The notes beneath the pieces were generated by a model. It was given only the letters and a program-made list of their open reading frames with translations, was not told the origin of the DNA and made no database searches. The position numbers were made by a program, and so were the translations under genes. Of a stretch of DNA of 64,000 nucleotides, positions 22,452 to 32,368 are shown in pieces. Source of the DNA: Eutreptiella sp. 'Long Island Sound 2002' (taxonomy: Eukaryota > Euglenozoa > Euglenophyceae > Eutreptiales > Eutreptiaceae); the NCBI GenBank assembly GCA_964036045.1, contig OZ038379.1, forward strand, positions 118,433,104-118,497,103, written 5' to 3'. How positions within the stretch are numbered: the first letter of the stretch is position 1; every line of letters starts with the position of its first letter.

Positions 22452-22815
22452 AAAATAAAGGGCTACAGGGCAACATTTCATGAAGGGGAGAGTTCCCAGA
22501 TAGCAAATAACAAGCACAGATCAACCAAAAAAGGACCAAAACGGACTGCCAGACAGAAAATTCGGATAACCTGGCCGAAATTTCGGCCAGCACTGCTCTG
22601 CATGTCAAACCACTGTGTACAAATACCATTCTGAGAGGCTAGCCAAAATTTCGGCCAGAACCTTAAGTCATTTGTGTTCCGGGGGTAGCCATATGACAAA
22701 ACAACAAGTCTGGCCGAAAAACCTTGAAACAGCAAATAGACACACCAAAATCACTGGCAATGCGTGGCAGAACCCATACCACAGTGACAAACACAGCTGC
22801 AAACAGAAATCAGTC
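22452..22815. promoter_or_regulatory. gap between genes B and A with three spaced palindromes (inner)
   Basis: Sites start at 22,571 (perfect), 22,639 (two changes) and 22,710 (only the left half CTGGCCGAAA remains), spaced 68 and 71 bp. They lie 120-280 bp upstream of gene A's ATG, the likely promoter position. The outer copy has matching sites at 27,247, 27,315 and 27,386. Confidence 0.6.
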
Positions 22816-25027
22816 CTAGTCCTGGGTATCCACACCGATGTGTTCCGCCTCATCTAGGGCTTCAAAGGAGGCAACGCTGTCTGCATCACAATCAATGTCC
22901 TGGTCACTATCACAACGGTCGACAGCAATGGAATCATCAGGGGCGTGGGGGGGGGGTACTGGGCGGGGGGGGGGGGGCGCGGGGGGGTACTGGGGGGCCT
23001 CTGGCTCGGGGCTTCAGGGGTGGCTTAGGGGGCAAGGCAATTCCACCAGGAGCAGCAACAGCAGCAGCAGGCGGTGCACGGTTGGCAGCGCGAATAGAAG
23101 CATGTGCAGTACGCAACACCCCTTGCTCGGCAGCAGTGCGAGCAGGTGCATTTGTCTTTAAAAAATCCTCAACACCCTCAGGAACCCTGGTACGCGCAAC
23201 CAGATTTTGCATTGCATGCAACAGAACCACTTTTAAACGGTCTGTGGTGATTCGTGTCCTAGACATGGTACCGGGGAACGTCAAATCCTCAACTGCATCC
23301 AGTCTTCTCACCTCAACTTTATAGTCTGGAACGGGAACACAAATGGGCAGGCTCTGTGTATGGGCTGTCAAGATGAATTGTTTAAGATTGGCAGAGAACA
23401 TTGCCACGGATCTCTCAGTGAGCACACCACGCAAAACTTTCTCTCCCGGTTGGACAGGGGGAGGTGTCAGAAATAAATCAGACGACTGTTGGACACTAGT
23501 ACAAGCAGTGTTGCGGCGACAGTGGGCTGAGAACCGACTCAGAAGTGCCTCACCCAGCTCCTCAGAGTGGATACACCCTAGGGAGGCGGAATGCCACTGA
23601 CTCCAAAACAAAAGACCAACAGCGGTGGTTTTCACATACTCCGTGGTTAACTGTTCCTCGGGCTTTAGGATGTTCAGCATGAGCAGTAGGGACATCTCAA
23701 GTGCCTGCTTAGCTACAATACCGGAACCTGCCCCCCGTCCCTCCCAGTTGCACTCACGAACCAAAGTCCCGATGCTGAAAGCAGCTGGACAGTATGTGTA
23801 CAGCAAAGCCTTAAGGGCTAATAACATACACAAACCCTTGCGCTGAATGGGTGTCAAGTCCCGCTGGCTATTGAGCAGGGAAGTGACGCGCTCATTTAGT
23901 CTGCCTCTATTGGACGATGTGGCTAGCATGAGTCCAAGCAACGTCTTCTCCATATAGATGACCTTGACCTTGCGAGGGAGGATAGACCCAACCTGAAGGC
24001 TGTTCCCCTGCTCCAAAAACTTAATGAACGGCAGGAACGCCCCGTAGATCAATTCAACGCAATACTTATAGCTATGCCATACTCCGTACACCAAAGGAAA
24101 ACCCAACAGTAATTGTGGTACATTCCAGGGAACATAAGCATCACCATAACACAGCTTAAGTAGGGCAAAGTGTATTTTCATGTCCACAAGCAGCGGAATA
24201 CAGTGTCTGGTGCGGTGTTCCACACATGACAAATCAACCACGAGTTGCAAAAGCTCTTTGTGTGTGCCGGAGCGGAGCTCAGAGAGGAAAAAGGGTCTCC
24301 AGTTGAGGGAACGAACATTTTTCCTGGCAATATCCAAAGGAGGGCGAACCCAAACTCTCTGAATACCTTGGTTGGCAACATCAATACGATCAAACAATGC
24401 TCTATGTGAGCGAAAGATGTCATCAGCAACCTTTGGTACCCTGGCCTCAATTTCGACCAGCTCCGGCAGACCCCGGTATGCAGGTAGGGTAGCAATGTGC
24501 AAAACAGCAACAGCTGTACAGTTTAGGGTTAAGTCGGGTGAATGGGGATCAGCTCCCGACCTGTAACGCCTCAGGTTATCAAACCATATACAAACTTGCC
24601 TACGGTGCATGGTGTTCCACAAGTTGTGTGCTGCTAGTCCAGCATGATGGTGAATGGACTCCTGCTTAGTGTTACACTGACCAAGGACTCCTACCTTACG
24701 GCGTTGGCGGCAGGACATAATACCCCAGTTGTAACCAGACCCACAGTTAGAGTATGGGAGGGCCATACGGCGCAGCAGGCGGTATAGGGCATGGAACTGT
24801 GACAAAAATGTCATGTACCATCGTGGGGGCTTCTTCTCAGTGGCGGCAGCCTTCAACTGTGTCAAGGAGTGCCTGCTCCTGCGATTCTTCCGCAACAAGA
24901 GGCAAAATTGCAAAAGCTTTTGCAGAGTCCCACCACGTAATGCGTTTCGCAACAGCCCTTTGGCTGTAGTAGCAAAAGCACCAGTAACTGCAGCATGTAC
25001 AACATTGACAGTAATAGCAGAAGACAT
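22816..25027 (-). CDS. gene B, candidate transposase of about 700 residues (inner copy)
   Basis: Open from ATG 25,027 for 696 residues. Early in the protein is a basic Arg/Lys region (RKNRRSRH). Then come IWFDNLRRYR (about residue 155), NCTAVAVLH, PPLDIARKNV, LLVDMKIHF (about 285), GVWHSYKYC (about 320) and KVIYMEKTL (about 360). The Asp, Asp and Glu of FDN, LVD and YMEK are spaced like a DDE nuclease triad, which is inference only. The C-terminus is Pro-rich. The frame ends at 22,937, but an acidic tail (DADSVASFEALDEAE) follows one frame away and stops at 22,816. A one-base change in the long C runs would join them, so the true length may be about 735. Relatives lie at 455-968, 2,960-3,316 and 60,119-62,216. 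Confidence 0.65.
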
Positions 25028-25579
25028 TAATGCTGAGACAAGAAAACAGTTATGTAGGAGCGTATGGTGTAATACTCATGAACAACGACAATTGCAAGCT
25101 GGCCGAAATTTCGGCCAGGTGTGTTCAAAGGGGAAATAATTGCTTAAATGTTCAAAAATAGCAAAAGCTGGCCAAAAATTCGGCCAGACCGCCCAAAAAC
25201 CAGAATATAAGTGCTTGAATAGTGAACAGACCAAAAAGCTGGCCGAAATTTCGGCGAGCCCTAAGAAAAATGAAAAAAACTATGCCTATTCACCAGGAAA
25301 CCAAAAAGCTGGCCGAAATTTTGGCTAGAAGGGTCAAAAACTGCATACACACATAGTTGTTTGCAATGTTACCCAAAACTTGGCCGAAATTTCGGCCAGC
25401 TTCAGAAAAACGTCAAATACAACGCACTAGAAGACGGGGATACACAAGGCTAACACATCAACACGTATTTCAACGGGTGTCACACAGCTCTGCCAACAAC
25501 TTTGGTCACATACGTCAAATAACATACTCAAAGTAGAAATGTAGAATATTGTCAAATCGCGCATATACGGGGTCCTAGA
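25028..25579. promoter_or_regulatory. right subterminal array of five palindromes with about 70-bp period (inner)
   Basis: Sites start at 25,099, 25,168, 25,239, 25,309 and 25,380 (steps 69, 71, 70, 71). The first is perfect, the others carry one or two changes. They lie between gene B's start and the right TIR. The regular step suggests sites on a similar DNA face for a multimeric protein, controlling gene B or assembling the transposition complex (inference). Confidence 0.7.
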
Positions 25580-25604
25580 GGCTGGGCAACTTGTGACGCC
25601 TAAG
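25580..25604 (-). repeat. right TIR, inner transposon
   Basis: Complement begins CTTAGGCGTCACAAGTTGCC. It differs from the left TIR at one of 25 positions. Followed by TAGCA (25,605-25,609). Confidence 0.9.
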
Positions 25605-27127
25605 TAGCACACTGAATCTGACCTGACCAGTATCAGGTTTTTCACAAACAGGCTTAGCAACAGGCTTCTGCAACAATCCCCGCAACCCCTCATATTTGGG
25701 TTCCTTCCAAAGAGGGGCCTTAATTACTGCTGACCACGGTGGCCAGGGGTTTTCTTCATTCCAGGTCCAGCTGCCATAGGCTACCTTCAGGTGTGATGCA
25801 ATAGCGCACTGCCTTTTGGCCATCTCGATAGTACCAAGTCTAGTTGCAGACAGGTGGTGTCAGAGGGTGGGCTCCTATTGTGCATTAATTGAACGACACA
25901 CAAGCTGGCCAAAATTTCGGCCAGGTCGGTCGATTTATTCGAATACAAACCCCTGTTTGACCAAAACATACCTCTGGTGTTGTTCACAAGCCCATTGGTA
26001 ACCGCCTCGGGATGAAGAATGTGCCAGGACCACATGTGGGCCTTTTTAACATCTTTTATAATTTTTTTGAGACCAGGTAGGGTACTTTTTGACCCATCCA
26101 TGTAACCTACGATGTCGCGAAGTCGGTCAGGCGTGATGGCTTCCACTTCCTTGAACGTACCTAGTGTTGGATGTAATCCACGCTTCTCCATGGCTGCCAT
26201 GGCGTCTACTGCAGCAAGACCCACAAATTTCACCAAACGCCCAACGCCACCCCACCGTTTGGCAACAGAACATGTGGAACACAGAAGCTGGCCGAAATTT
26301 CGGCCAGGTCAATCGACAAAACCGAATTAATAAACGAAACACACCACAGTGCCTTCCTCGGCAGTAACACCACAGTCTTCAAGCATAATAGTAATGTGAT
26401 GGTACAAGGTGTACTCATTGGCATCCTCATCCTCAAGCCTATCTAGGAGTAGGGACATTCGCTCCGATGTGGTGGATGCTGAGGCAGCAGTGGTCTGGAT
26501 TTCATGTAAGCCTACAACCCGGCGCCGAGTCCGCAGGGGGCAGTCCTGTTTGACTTCATAACCACCAAATACCAGGGTCCAATCCGGAGTCTCCATATTT
26601 TTCATCTCAAATTCCGTCTTGTGTTTTTGGGCAGCAGTGTAAACATGCTGAGCCCCCAACAGAACCCAGCGAGTGGCTGTGCAACAGGAATATTCGAAAC
26701 AGCAGGGTCGAAAATTCAAACGCGAAAACGGTACTATCGAGAAAAATACCACAACACACATACGAGTGACTTTATAAAAAAGAAGATCCTGGATGTAATC
26801 CACAGGCGGGGCCGCCTTCAAATCGTCGTAGCGGCGGTGCACGCGATCATCCGAAATCCTACGGACCTGCCCAAATTTTCGGTCGTGGTCGATAATAATC
26901 TCATCCCACCGAACCTTTATTTTCGTCGTTGACGTAACCCAGTCGGATAACTTGATGGAGGATGTTGAATTTTTCTTTGGTGCGGCCTTAGGCTTCTTCT
27001 GAAGTCCCTCTGTGCTCGCCTGGTCCTCTTGAGACTGGGATTGCACTTGAGATTGCCCATTGTCTGTTGCAGGCTCACCATCTGGCGAAACAGCCATGTC
27101 CTGTGATACCTCTCCAGGCTCAGTCAT
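25605..27127 (-). pseudogene. gene A, exons 1, 2 and 5' part of exon 3 (outer copy), splice sites lost
   Basis: Exon 1 is 27,127-26,345 (783 nt, intact). Exon 2 runs to 25,972 with its donor intact, but a short deletion near 26,270 removed the intron-1 acceptor CAG. The intron-2 acceptor reads CTGTCTGCAA instead of CTGTCTGCAG near 25,846. Exon 3 then runs to the inner transposon at 25,605-25,609. Palindromes remain in both former introns (25,905-25,924 and 26,288-26,307). With these changes and the insertion this gene cannot make the full protein. Confidence 0.8.
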
Positions 27128-27497
27128 TAAATAAAGGGCTACAGGGCAACATTTCATGAAGGGGAGAGTTCCCAGATAGCAAATAACAAGCACACATAAA
27201 CCAAAAAAGGACCAAAACGGACTGCCAGACAGGAAAATCGGATAACCTGGCCGAAATTTCGGCCAGTACTGCTCTGCATGTCAAACCACTGTGTACAAAT
27301 ACCATTCTGAGAGGCTGGCCGGAGGTTCAGTTAGAACCTGATGTCATTTGTGTTCTGGGGGTAGCCATATGACAAAACAACAAGTCTGGCTGGAATTTCG
27401 GCCACAAAAACATGACACCGCAAATAGACACACCAAAATCACTTGCAATGCCTGGCAGAACCCATACCACAGTGACAAACATAGCTGCAAACAGAAA
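27128..27497. promoter_or_regulatory. gap between genes B and A with palindromes (outer)
   Basis: Perfect palindrome at 27,247-27,266, then degenerate versions starting at 27,315 and 27,386, in the same 68- and 71-bp steps as the inner copy. The third site is better preserved here (CTGGCTGGAATTTCGGCCAC) than in the inner copy. Confidence 0.55.
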
Positions 27498-29707
27498 TCA
27501 GTCCCAGTCCTGGGTATCCACACCGATGTGTTCCGCCTCATCTAGGGCTTCAAAGGAGGCAACACTGTCTGCATCACAATCAAAATCCCGGTCACTATCA
27601 CAAGAGTCGACGGCAAAGGAATCATCAGGGGCGGGTGGGGTACTGGGCAAGGGGGGGGGGGCTGGGGGGGTTACTGGGGGGCCTCTGGCTGGGGGCTTTG
27701 GGGGTGGCTTTGGGGGCAAGGCAATTCCACCAGGAGCAGCAGCAGGACAGCAGGCGGTGCACGGTTGGCAGCGCGGATAGAAGCATGTGCAGTACGCAAC
27801 ACCCCTTGCTGGGCAGCAGTGCGGGCAGGTGCATTTGTCTGTAAAAAATCCTCAACACCCTCAGGAACCCTGGTACGCGCAACCAGATTTTGCATTGCAT
27901 GCAACAGAACCACTTTTAAACGGTCTGTGGTGATTCGTGTCCTAGACATGGTACCGGGGAACGTCAAATCCTCAACTGCATCCAGTTTTCTCACCTCAAC
28001 TTTATAGTCCGGAACGGGAACACAAATGGGCGGGCTCTGTGTATGGGCTGTCAAGATGAATGGTTTAAGATTGGTAGAGAACATTGCCACGGATCTCTCA
28101 ATCAGCACACCACGCAAAAATTTCTCTCCAGGTTGGATAGGGGGAAGTGTCAGAAATAAATCAGACGACTGTTGGACATTGGTACAGGCAGTGTTGCGGC
28201 GACAGTGGGCTGAGAACCGACTCAGAAGTGCCTCACTCAGCTCCTCAGAGTGGATACACCCTAGGGAGGCGGAATGCCACTAACTCCAAAACAAAAGAGC
28301 AGCAGCAGTGGTTTTCATATACTCCGTGGCTAACTGCTCCTCGGGCTTTAGGATGTTGAGCATGAGCAGTAGGGACATCTCAAGTTCTTGCTTAGCTACA
28401 ATCTCGGAACCTGCCCCCCGTCCCTCCCAGTTGCACTCACGAACCAAAGTCCCAATGCTGAAAGCAGCTGGACAGCATGTGTACCGCAAAGCCTTAAGGG
28501 CTAATAACATACGCAAACCCTTGCGCTGAATGGGTGTCAAGTCCCGCTGGCTATTGAGCAGGGTAGTGACGCGCTCATCTAGTCCGCCTCTATTGCACGA
28601 TGTGGCTAGCATGAGTCCAAGCAACGTCTTCTCCATATGGATGACCTTGACCTTGCGAGGGAGGATAGACCCAACCTGAAGGTTGTTCCCCTGCTCCAAA
28701 AACTTAATGAACGGCAGGAACGCCCTGTAGATCAATTCAACGCAATACTTATAGCTATGCCATACTCCGTACACCAAAGGAAAACCAAACAGTAATTGTG
28801 GTACATTCCACGGAACATAAGCAGCACCATAACACAGCTTAAGTAGGGCAAAGTGTATTTTCATGTCCACAGACAGCGGAACACAGTGTCTGGTGCGGTG
28901 TTCCAAACATGACAAATCAACCACGAGTTGCAAAAGCTCTTTGTGTGTGCCGGAGCGGAGCTTAGAGAGGAAAAACGGTCTACAGTTGAGGGAACGAACA
29001 TTTTTTTTGGTAATATCCAAAGGAGCACGAACCCAAACTCTCTGAATACCTTGGTTGGCAACATCAATACGATCAAACAATGCTCTATGTGAGCGAAAGA
29101 TGTCATTTGCAACCTTTGGTACCCTGGCCTCAATTTCGACCAGCTCCGGCAGACCCCGGTATGCAGGTAGGGTAGCAGTATGCAAAACAGCAACAACTGT
29201 ACAGTTTAGGGTTAAGTCGGGTGAATGGGGATCAGCTCCCAACCTGTAACGCCTCAGGTTATCAAACCATATACAAACTTGCCTACGGTGCATGGTGTTC
29301 CACAAGTTGTGTGCTGCTAGTCCAGCACGATGGTGAATGGACTCCTGCTTAGTGTTACAATGACCAAGGACTCCTACCTTACGGCGTTGGCGGCAGGACA
29401 TAATATCCCAGTTGTAATCAGACCCACAGTTAGAGTATGGGAGGGCCATACGACGCAGCAGGCAGTATAGGGCATGGAACTGTGACAAAAATGTCATGTA
29501 CCATCGTGGGGGCTTCTTCTCAGTGGCGGCAGCCTTCAACTGTGTCAGGGAGTGCCGGCTCCTGCGATTCTTCCGCAACAAGAGGCAGAATTGCAAAAGC
29601 TTTTGCAGAGTCCCACCACGGAATGAGTTTCGCAACAGCCCTTTGGCTATAGTAGCAGCACCAGTAACTGCAGCATGTACAACGTTGACGGTAATAGCAG
29701 AAGACAT
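27498..29707 (-). pseudogene. gene B (outer copy) with a nonsense codon and frameshifts
   Basis: Collinear with the inner gene B from ATG 29,707. At 28,280-28,282 the inner TGG AGT CAG TGG has become TGG AGT TAG TGG, stopping the protein after about 475 residues. The remainder (28,117 to 27,671) is still readable, followed by a frame change near 27,720 before a Pro-rich and acidic tail ending QDWD at 27,498. Most substitutions are scattered, and the FDN, GVWHSYKYC and MEK motifs are intact. Confidence 0.8.
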
Positions 29708-30254
29708 TGATGCTGACACAAGAAAACAGTTATGTAGGAGTGTATGGTGTAATACTCATGAACAACGACAATTGCAAGCTGGCCGAAATTTCGGCTAGGT
29801 GTGTTCCAAGGGGAAATAATTGCTTAAATGTTCAAAAATAGCAAAAGCTGGCCGAAAATTCGGCCAGACCGCCCAAAAACCAGAATATAAGTGCTTGAAT
29901 AGTGAACAGACCAAAAAGCTGGCCGAAATTTCGGCCAGCCCTAAGAAAAATAAAAATAACCATGCCTATTCACCAGGAAACCAAAAAGCTGGCCGAAATT
30001 TCGGCCAGAAGGGTCAAAAACCGCATATACACATAGTTGTTTGCAATGTTACCCAAAAGCTGGCCGAAATTTCGGCCAGCTTCAGAAAAACGTCAAATAC
30101 AACACAAGACGGGGATACACAAGGCTAACCCATCAACACGTATTTCAACGGGTGTCACACAGCTTTGCCAACAACTTTGGTCACATATGTCAAATAGCAT
30201 ACTCAAAGTAGAAATGTAGAACATTGTCACATCGCGCGTATACGGGGTCCTAGA
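29708..30254. promoter_or_regulatory. right subterminal array of five palindromes with about 70-bp period (outer)
   Basis: Sites start at 29,779, 29,848, 29,919, 29,989 and 30,060, with steps 69, 71, 70, 71, identical to the inner copy. The last three are perfect, so this older copy keeps better sites here than the inner one. Confidence 0.7.
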
Positions 30255-30284
30255 GGGTGGGCAACTTGTGACGCCTAAGTTCCA
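30255..30284 (-). repeat. right TIR and TTCCA duplication, outer transposon
   Basis: TIR 30,255-30,279, the complement of the left 25 bp, followed by TTCCA at 30,280-30,284 and then TGGCGAGGCATGAAAATTTG, which matches copy B at about 43,824. Confidence 0.9.
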
Positions 30285-30563
30285 TGGCGAGGCATGAAAA
30301 TTTGGAGAGGGTTCTCCATTGGCGGGCAAGAAAAGTACATGTGGTCAATCCACAAATGTGACCACAACAGCTTAGGCCATTCCAAGAGTAAGTGGGCTTT
30401 GCCCATCGCTATACTACACTCACATAACCTTTCTAGATTTGCCCCGGACAGCCAAGATGTCCGCCATGCATATATACACATCTTGGCAAAATTGTCCCAC
30501 TGCCTACAAACATACCCCCATGGTCTCCCCCCCATGGGGTGCAGCCAAGGAAGGGTGGCCTAG
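30285..30563 (-). pseudogene. KDZ-like transposase exon, upstream half of the insertion target (copy A)
   Basis: Minus-strand reading with FAKMCIYAWRTSWLS, CECSIAMGKAHLLLEWPKLL and WSHLWID, ending at the outer transposon. Copy B (43,805-44,100) carries the same exon joined to the EGSHRRLK block. The two halves in copy A are now 13 kb apart. Confidence 0.5.
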
Positions 30564-30650
30564 GAACCCCCCTCCAAATGACACGGTAGTGCACCGCTAA
30601 AGTAACGGACCACACTTATGGGGGGTGTTTTGGGGGTCAAAATAAGAGTA

Positions 30651-30842
30651 TAGGAACTATCAAGACCCCGGTATCAACCAAGGGAGTGAACTTTTTTCGG
30701 GCACGAATCCCCCTAGGAACCCCTTCCTAGACCCTTCCTGCACCCTTCCTAGACCCCTTCCTGGTAGGAACCCCCCTTCCTAGACCCTTCCTAGACCCCT
30801 TCCTAGCCAAGAACCCCCCCCTTCTTGGCCAGGAACCCCCTT
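30651..30842 (+). repeat. AGGAACCCC/CCTTCCTAGACC array (copy A, left of KDZ-like frame)
   Basis: Starts with TATAGGAACTATCAAGACCC and continues as CCTTCCTAGACCC, TTCCTGGTAGGAACCCCCC and TTGGCCAGGAACCCCC units. The inverted version (GGGTCTAGGAAGGGGGGTTC) lies at 31,595-31,672. Other copies are at 44,187-44,395 and 46,087-46,290. Probably a terminal region of an element. Confidence 0.5.
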
Positions 30843-30889
30843 TCTTGTGGCCCTTCCTGCCCCTCAAAGGCAGCCCGGTTTTCGCAATG

Positions 30890-31590
30890 CCTGCCTGTCC
30901 GTTCCCTTGCGATTGGATGGGGGCCGTCACAAACCCGGCCCGTATACGTGATCGCTCCCTTCCGGAGGGGCAGACGTTCCACGACACGGCCATCGCAAGA
31001 AAGTGCATTACATGGTTGAGTTGTGGCCGTATTGCGGGATAACCTACCCGACGTGGCCTTTGGTGGCGTTAAATTTTTCCTATTGGAGAAGCATGTGTTA
31101 TTATCCATGCATCGAATGCACACGCTCTATCGCACAAGGGATTGGCCAACACAGGCCGAACTCAAGGAATCGGAGTCCACGAGTGACCGTTTAGGGGAGT
31201 GTTGGGGTAAATTGCAATGGGGTAAAACCCCTTGGGTACATTGGGCATGTGTTCACAGCGCATATTTTGCGCGTAGCTTTGGGACTTTGTACATTTTTCG
31301 CAGTATTCCGACACAATACAGAAACCAGCCGTTCAAGCGGCATCTCAAAAACTAGATGCGCGGTTGATGCCTTCAGCGACCCCGCATCACACGCCTCAAA
31401 ATGAGGCACGTGGTGCACACCGACGCGTTGAGTGTCGGTTTGCAATTGTACGAGGCGCGGCAAGGCCGCGGTGCGGCCGTTGTCAAGCGAGGCAAGCGAC
31501 ATGTGGACCAGTGACAACATGAATGCGGTGGCACAATGGGATTCAAGCCCCAGCGAACGGATTTGTGTGATATTGCCTCGGGACAGCAAG
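30890..31590 (+). pseudogene. KDZ-like transposase C-terminal region (copy A)
   Basis: Plus-strand frame with FFLLEKHVLL, a Glu-rich helix ending GECWGKLQW, then TPWVHW, HSAYFARSFGTLYIFRSIPT and an early stop after HLKN. Copy B (44,489-45,250) reads on through NSMRGWCLQRPRITR, so this copy has a nonsense mutation (TAG near 31,352). It is flanked by inverted AGGAACCCC arrays and is homologous to the fragment at 1,240-2,034. Confidence 0.45.
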
Positions 31591-31594
31591 GGTC

Positions 31595-31672
31595 ATAGAA
31601 AGGGTCTAGGAAGGGGGGTTCCTGCCCAGGAAGGGGTATCGGAAGGGGGGGGTTACTACCCAGAAACCCCCC
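31595..31672 (-). repeat. inverted AGGAACCCC array (copy A, right of KDZ-like frame)
   Basis: GGGTCTAGGAAGGGGGGTTC and related units, complementary to 30,702-30,842. The sequence changes abruptly after CCCCCCTAG to the zinc-knuckle gene fragment. Confidence 0.5.
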
Positions 31673-31818
31673 TAGGTAAAAGAATTGCAAGAACTGCAAG
31701 GGATCAACACCTATGTGTACCAACGAGACGTGCCGCCCCACGACTATCAACGTATCCTGTGCTCGGTCCGGGGAAGATGTTGTGTTCTACACCACCTTTA
31801 ACTGCTAATAGTAAAAAA
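31672..31818 (+). pseudogene. displaced 3' part of the zinc-knuckle-like gene
   Basis: Plus-strand reading ELQGINTYVYQRDVPPHDYQ continues the protein that is intact in copy B (40,982 to about 40,570, minus strand). It keeps a Gln codon where copy B has a stop (CAA against TAA). It ends near a palindrome CTTTAACTGCTAATAGTAAA (from 31,796), probably intronic. Its 5' part is stranded at 14,059-14,370. Confidence 0.4.
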
Positions 31819-32368
31819 GAGTTCGGAGTGATGGTTGGCACACGGTTAACATCTGCACACCCTGGTGTATCGGCCATAAGGTGTCTTATGTCCTTCGGCA
31901 CTAAAAGCATAGCGAAGCGTTTGATCGCGGACAACCGCTTGTGGAGTTGGGGACTACGGGAGCGAGCAATGGCAATCTAGAGATCGTAACGCCTCAACCG
32001 GAAGGCAAAGGATTCGATGAAGGCCACATTCTAGACCCAGGCAGCACACAAGGGATTGAGGAAGAGTCTTGCAGCATACATGACCGCTGAAGGTACTTTG
32101 AGCGGCGATGCTACGCAGGATGTAGTGCTCGAGGTGGTGGCGAACAACAAGATGCCACCACTGTGACACTAGAAGGACATGACGGGAACGGTGAATGCAG
32201 CCCACTTGGTGTACATTGAGCTTGGGCATGGACACGATCAGTGTGGTTCCGGGGGGTAAGTTGGTGGCTGATGGGACGCATTGCGTTGTGTGTGGAACCA
32301 ATACAAGGGAGTAGGCACCATCCGTGCAAGAGAAGCGACCTCTACTAGCAAATTAGTAGAAGATCTAG

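Larger units (their letters stand above)
19075..25604 (-). mobile_element. inner 6.53-kb two-gene DNA transposon, nearly intact
   Basis: TIRs at 19,075-19,099 and 25,580-25,604 match at 24 of 25 positions (beginning CTTAGGCGTCACAAG). Flanking duplication TAGCA. It sits inside gene A of an older member of the same family. Both genes run on the minus strand, in the order right TIR - gene B - gap - gene A - left TIR. Thirteen palindromes occur: three left subterminal, one in each intron of gene A, three between genes (one degenerate), five right subterminal. Gene A splices into one open frame. Gene B is open for 696 residues. It is a candidate autonomous element of an undescribed superfamily. 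Confidence 0.88.
17230..30279 (-). mobile_element. outer two-gene DNA transposon, interrupted by a second copy of itself
   Basis: Bounded by perfect 25-bp TIRs (17,230-17,254 and 30,255-30,279, beginning CTTAGGCGTCACAAG) and 5-bp duplications TTCCA. The span is 13,050 bp. Removing the nested 6,530-bp copy and its 5-bp duplication leaves 6,515 bp. Genes B and A are on the minus strand, and 13 sites of the CTGGCCGAAATTTCGGCCAG palindrome are spread outside coding exons. 5-bp duplications are known for Transib, Tn7-like and some integrase elements, but the TIR does not start with CAC or TG, and neither protein is recognisable. The superfamily is therefore unassigned. This copy is damaged (see its genes). 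Confidence 0.9.

Noticed and set aside
17630-25400. Recurrent peptides such as WPKFRP, LAEISA and GRNFGQ as a conserved protein motif
   Set aside because: They are the palindrome GGCCGAAATTTCGGCC translated in different frames, outside coding exons.
17230-30279. Integrated Maverick/Polinton-like virus or virophage
   Set aside because: Multiple genes and TIRs prompted the idea, but there is no recognisable polymerase, capsid, ATPase or protease, the TIRs are only 25 bp, and the duplication is 5 bp rather than 6.
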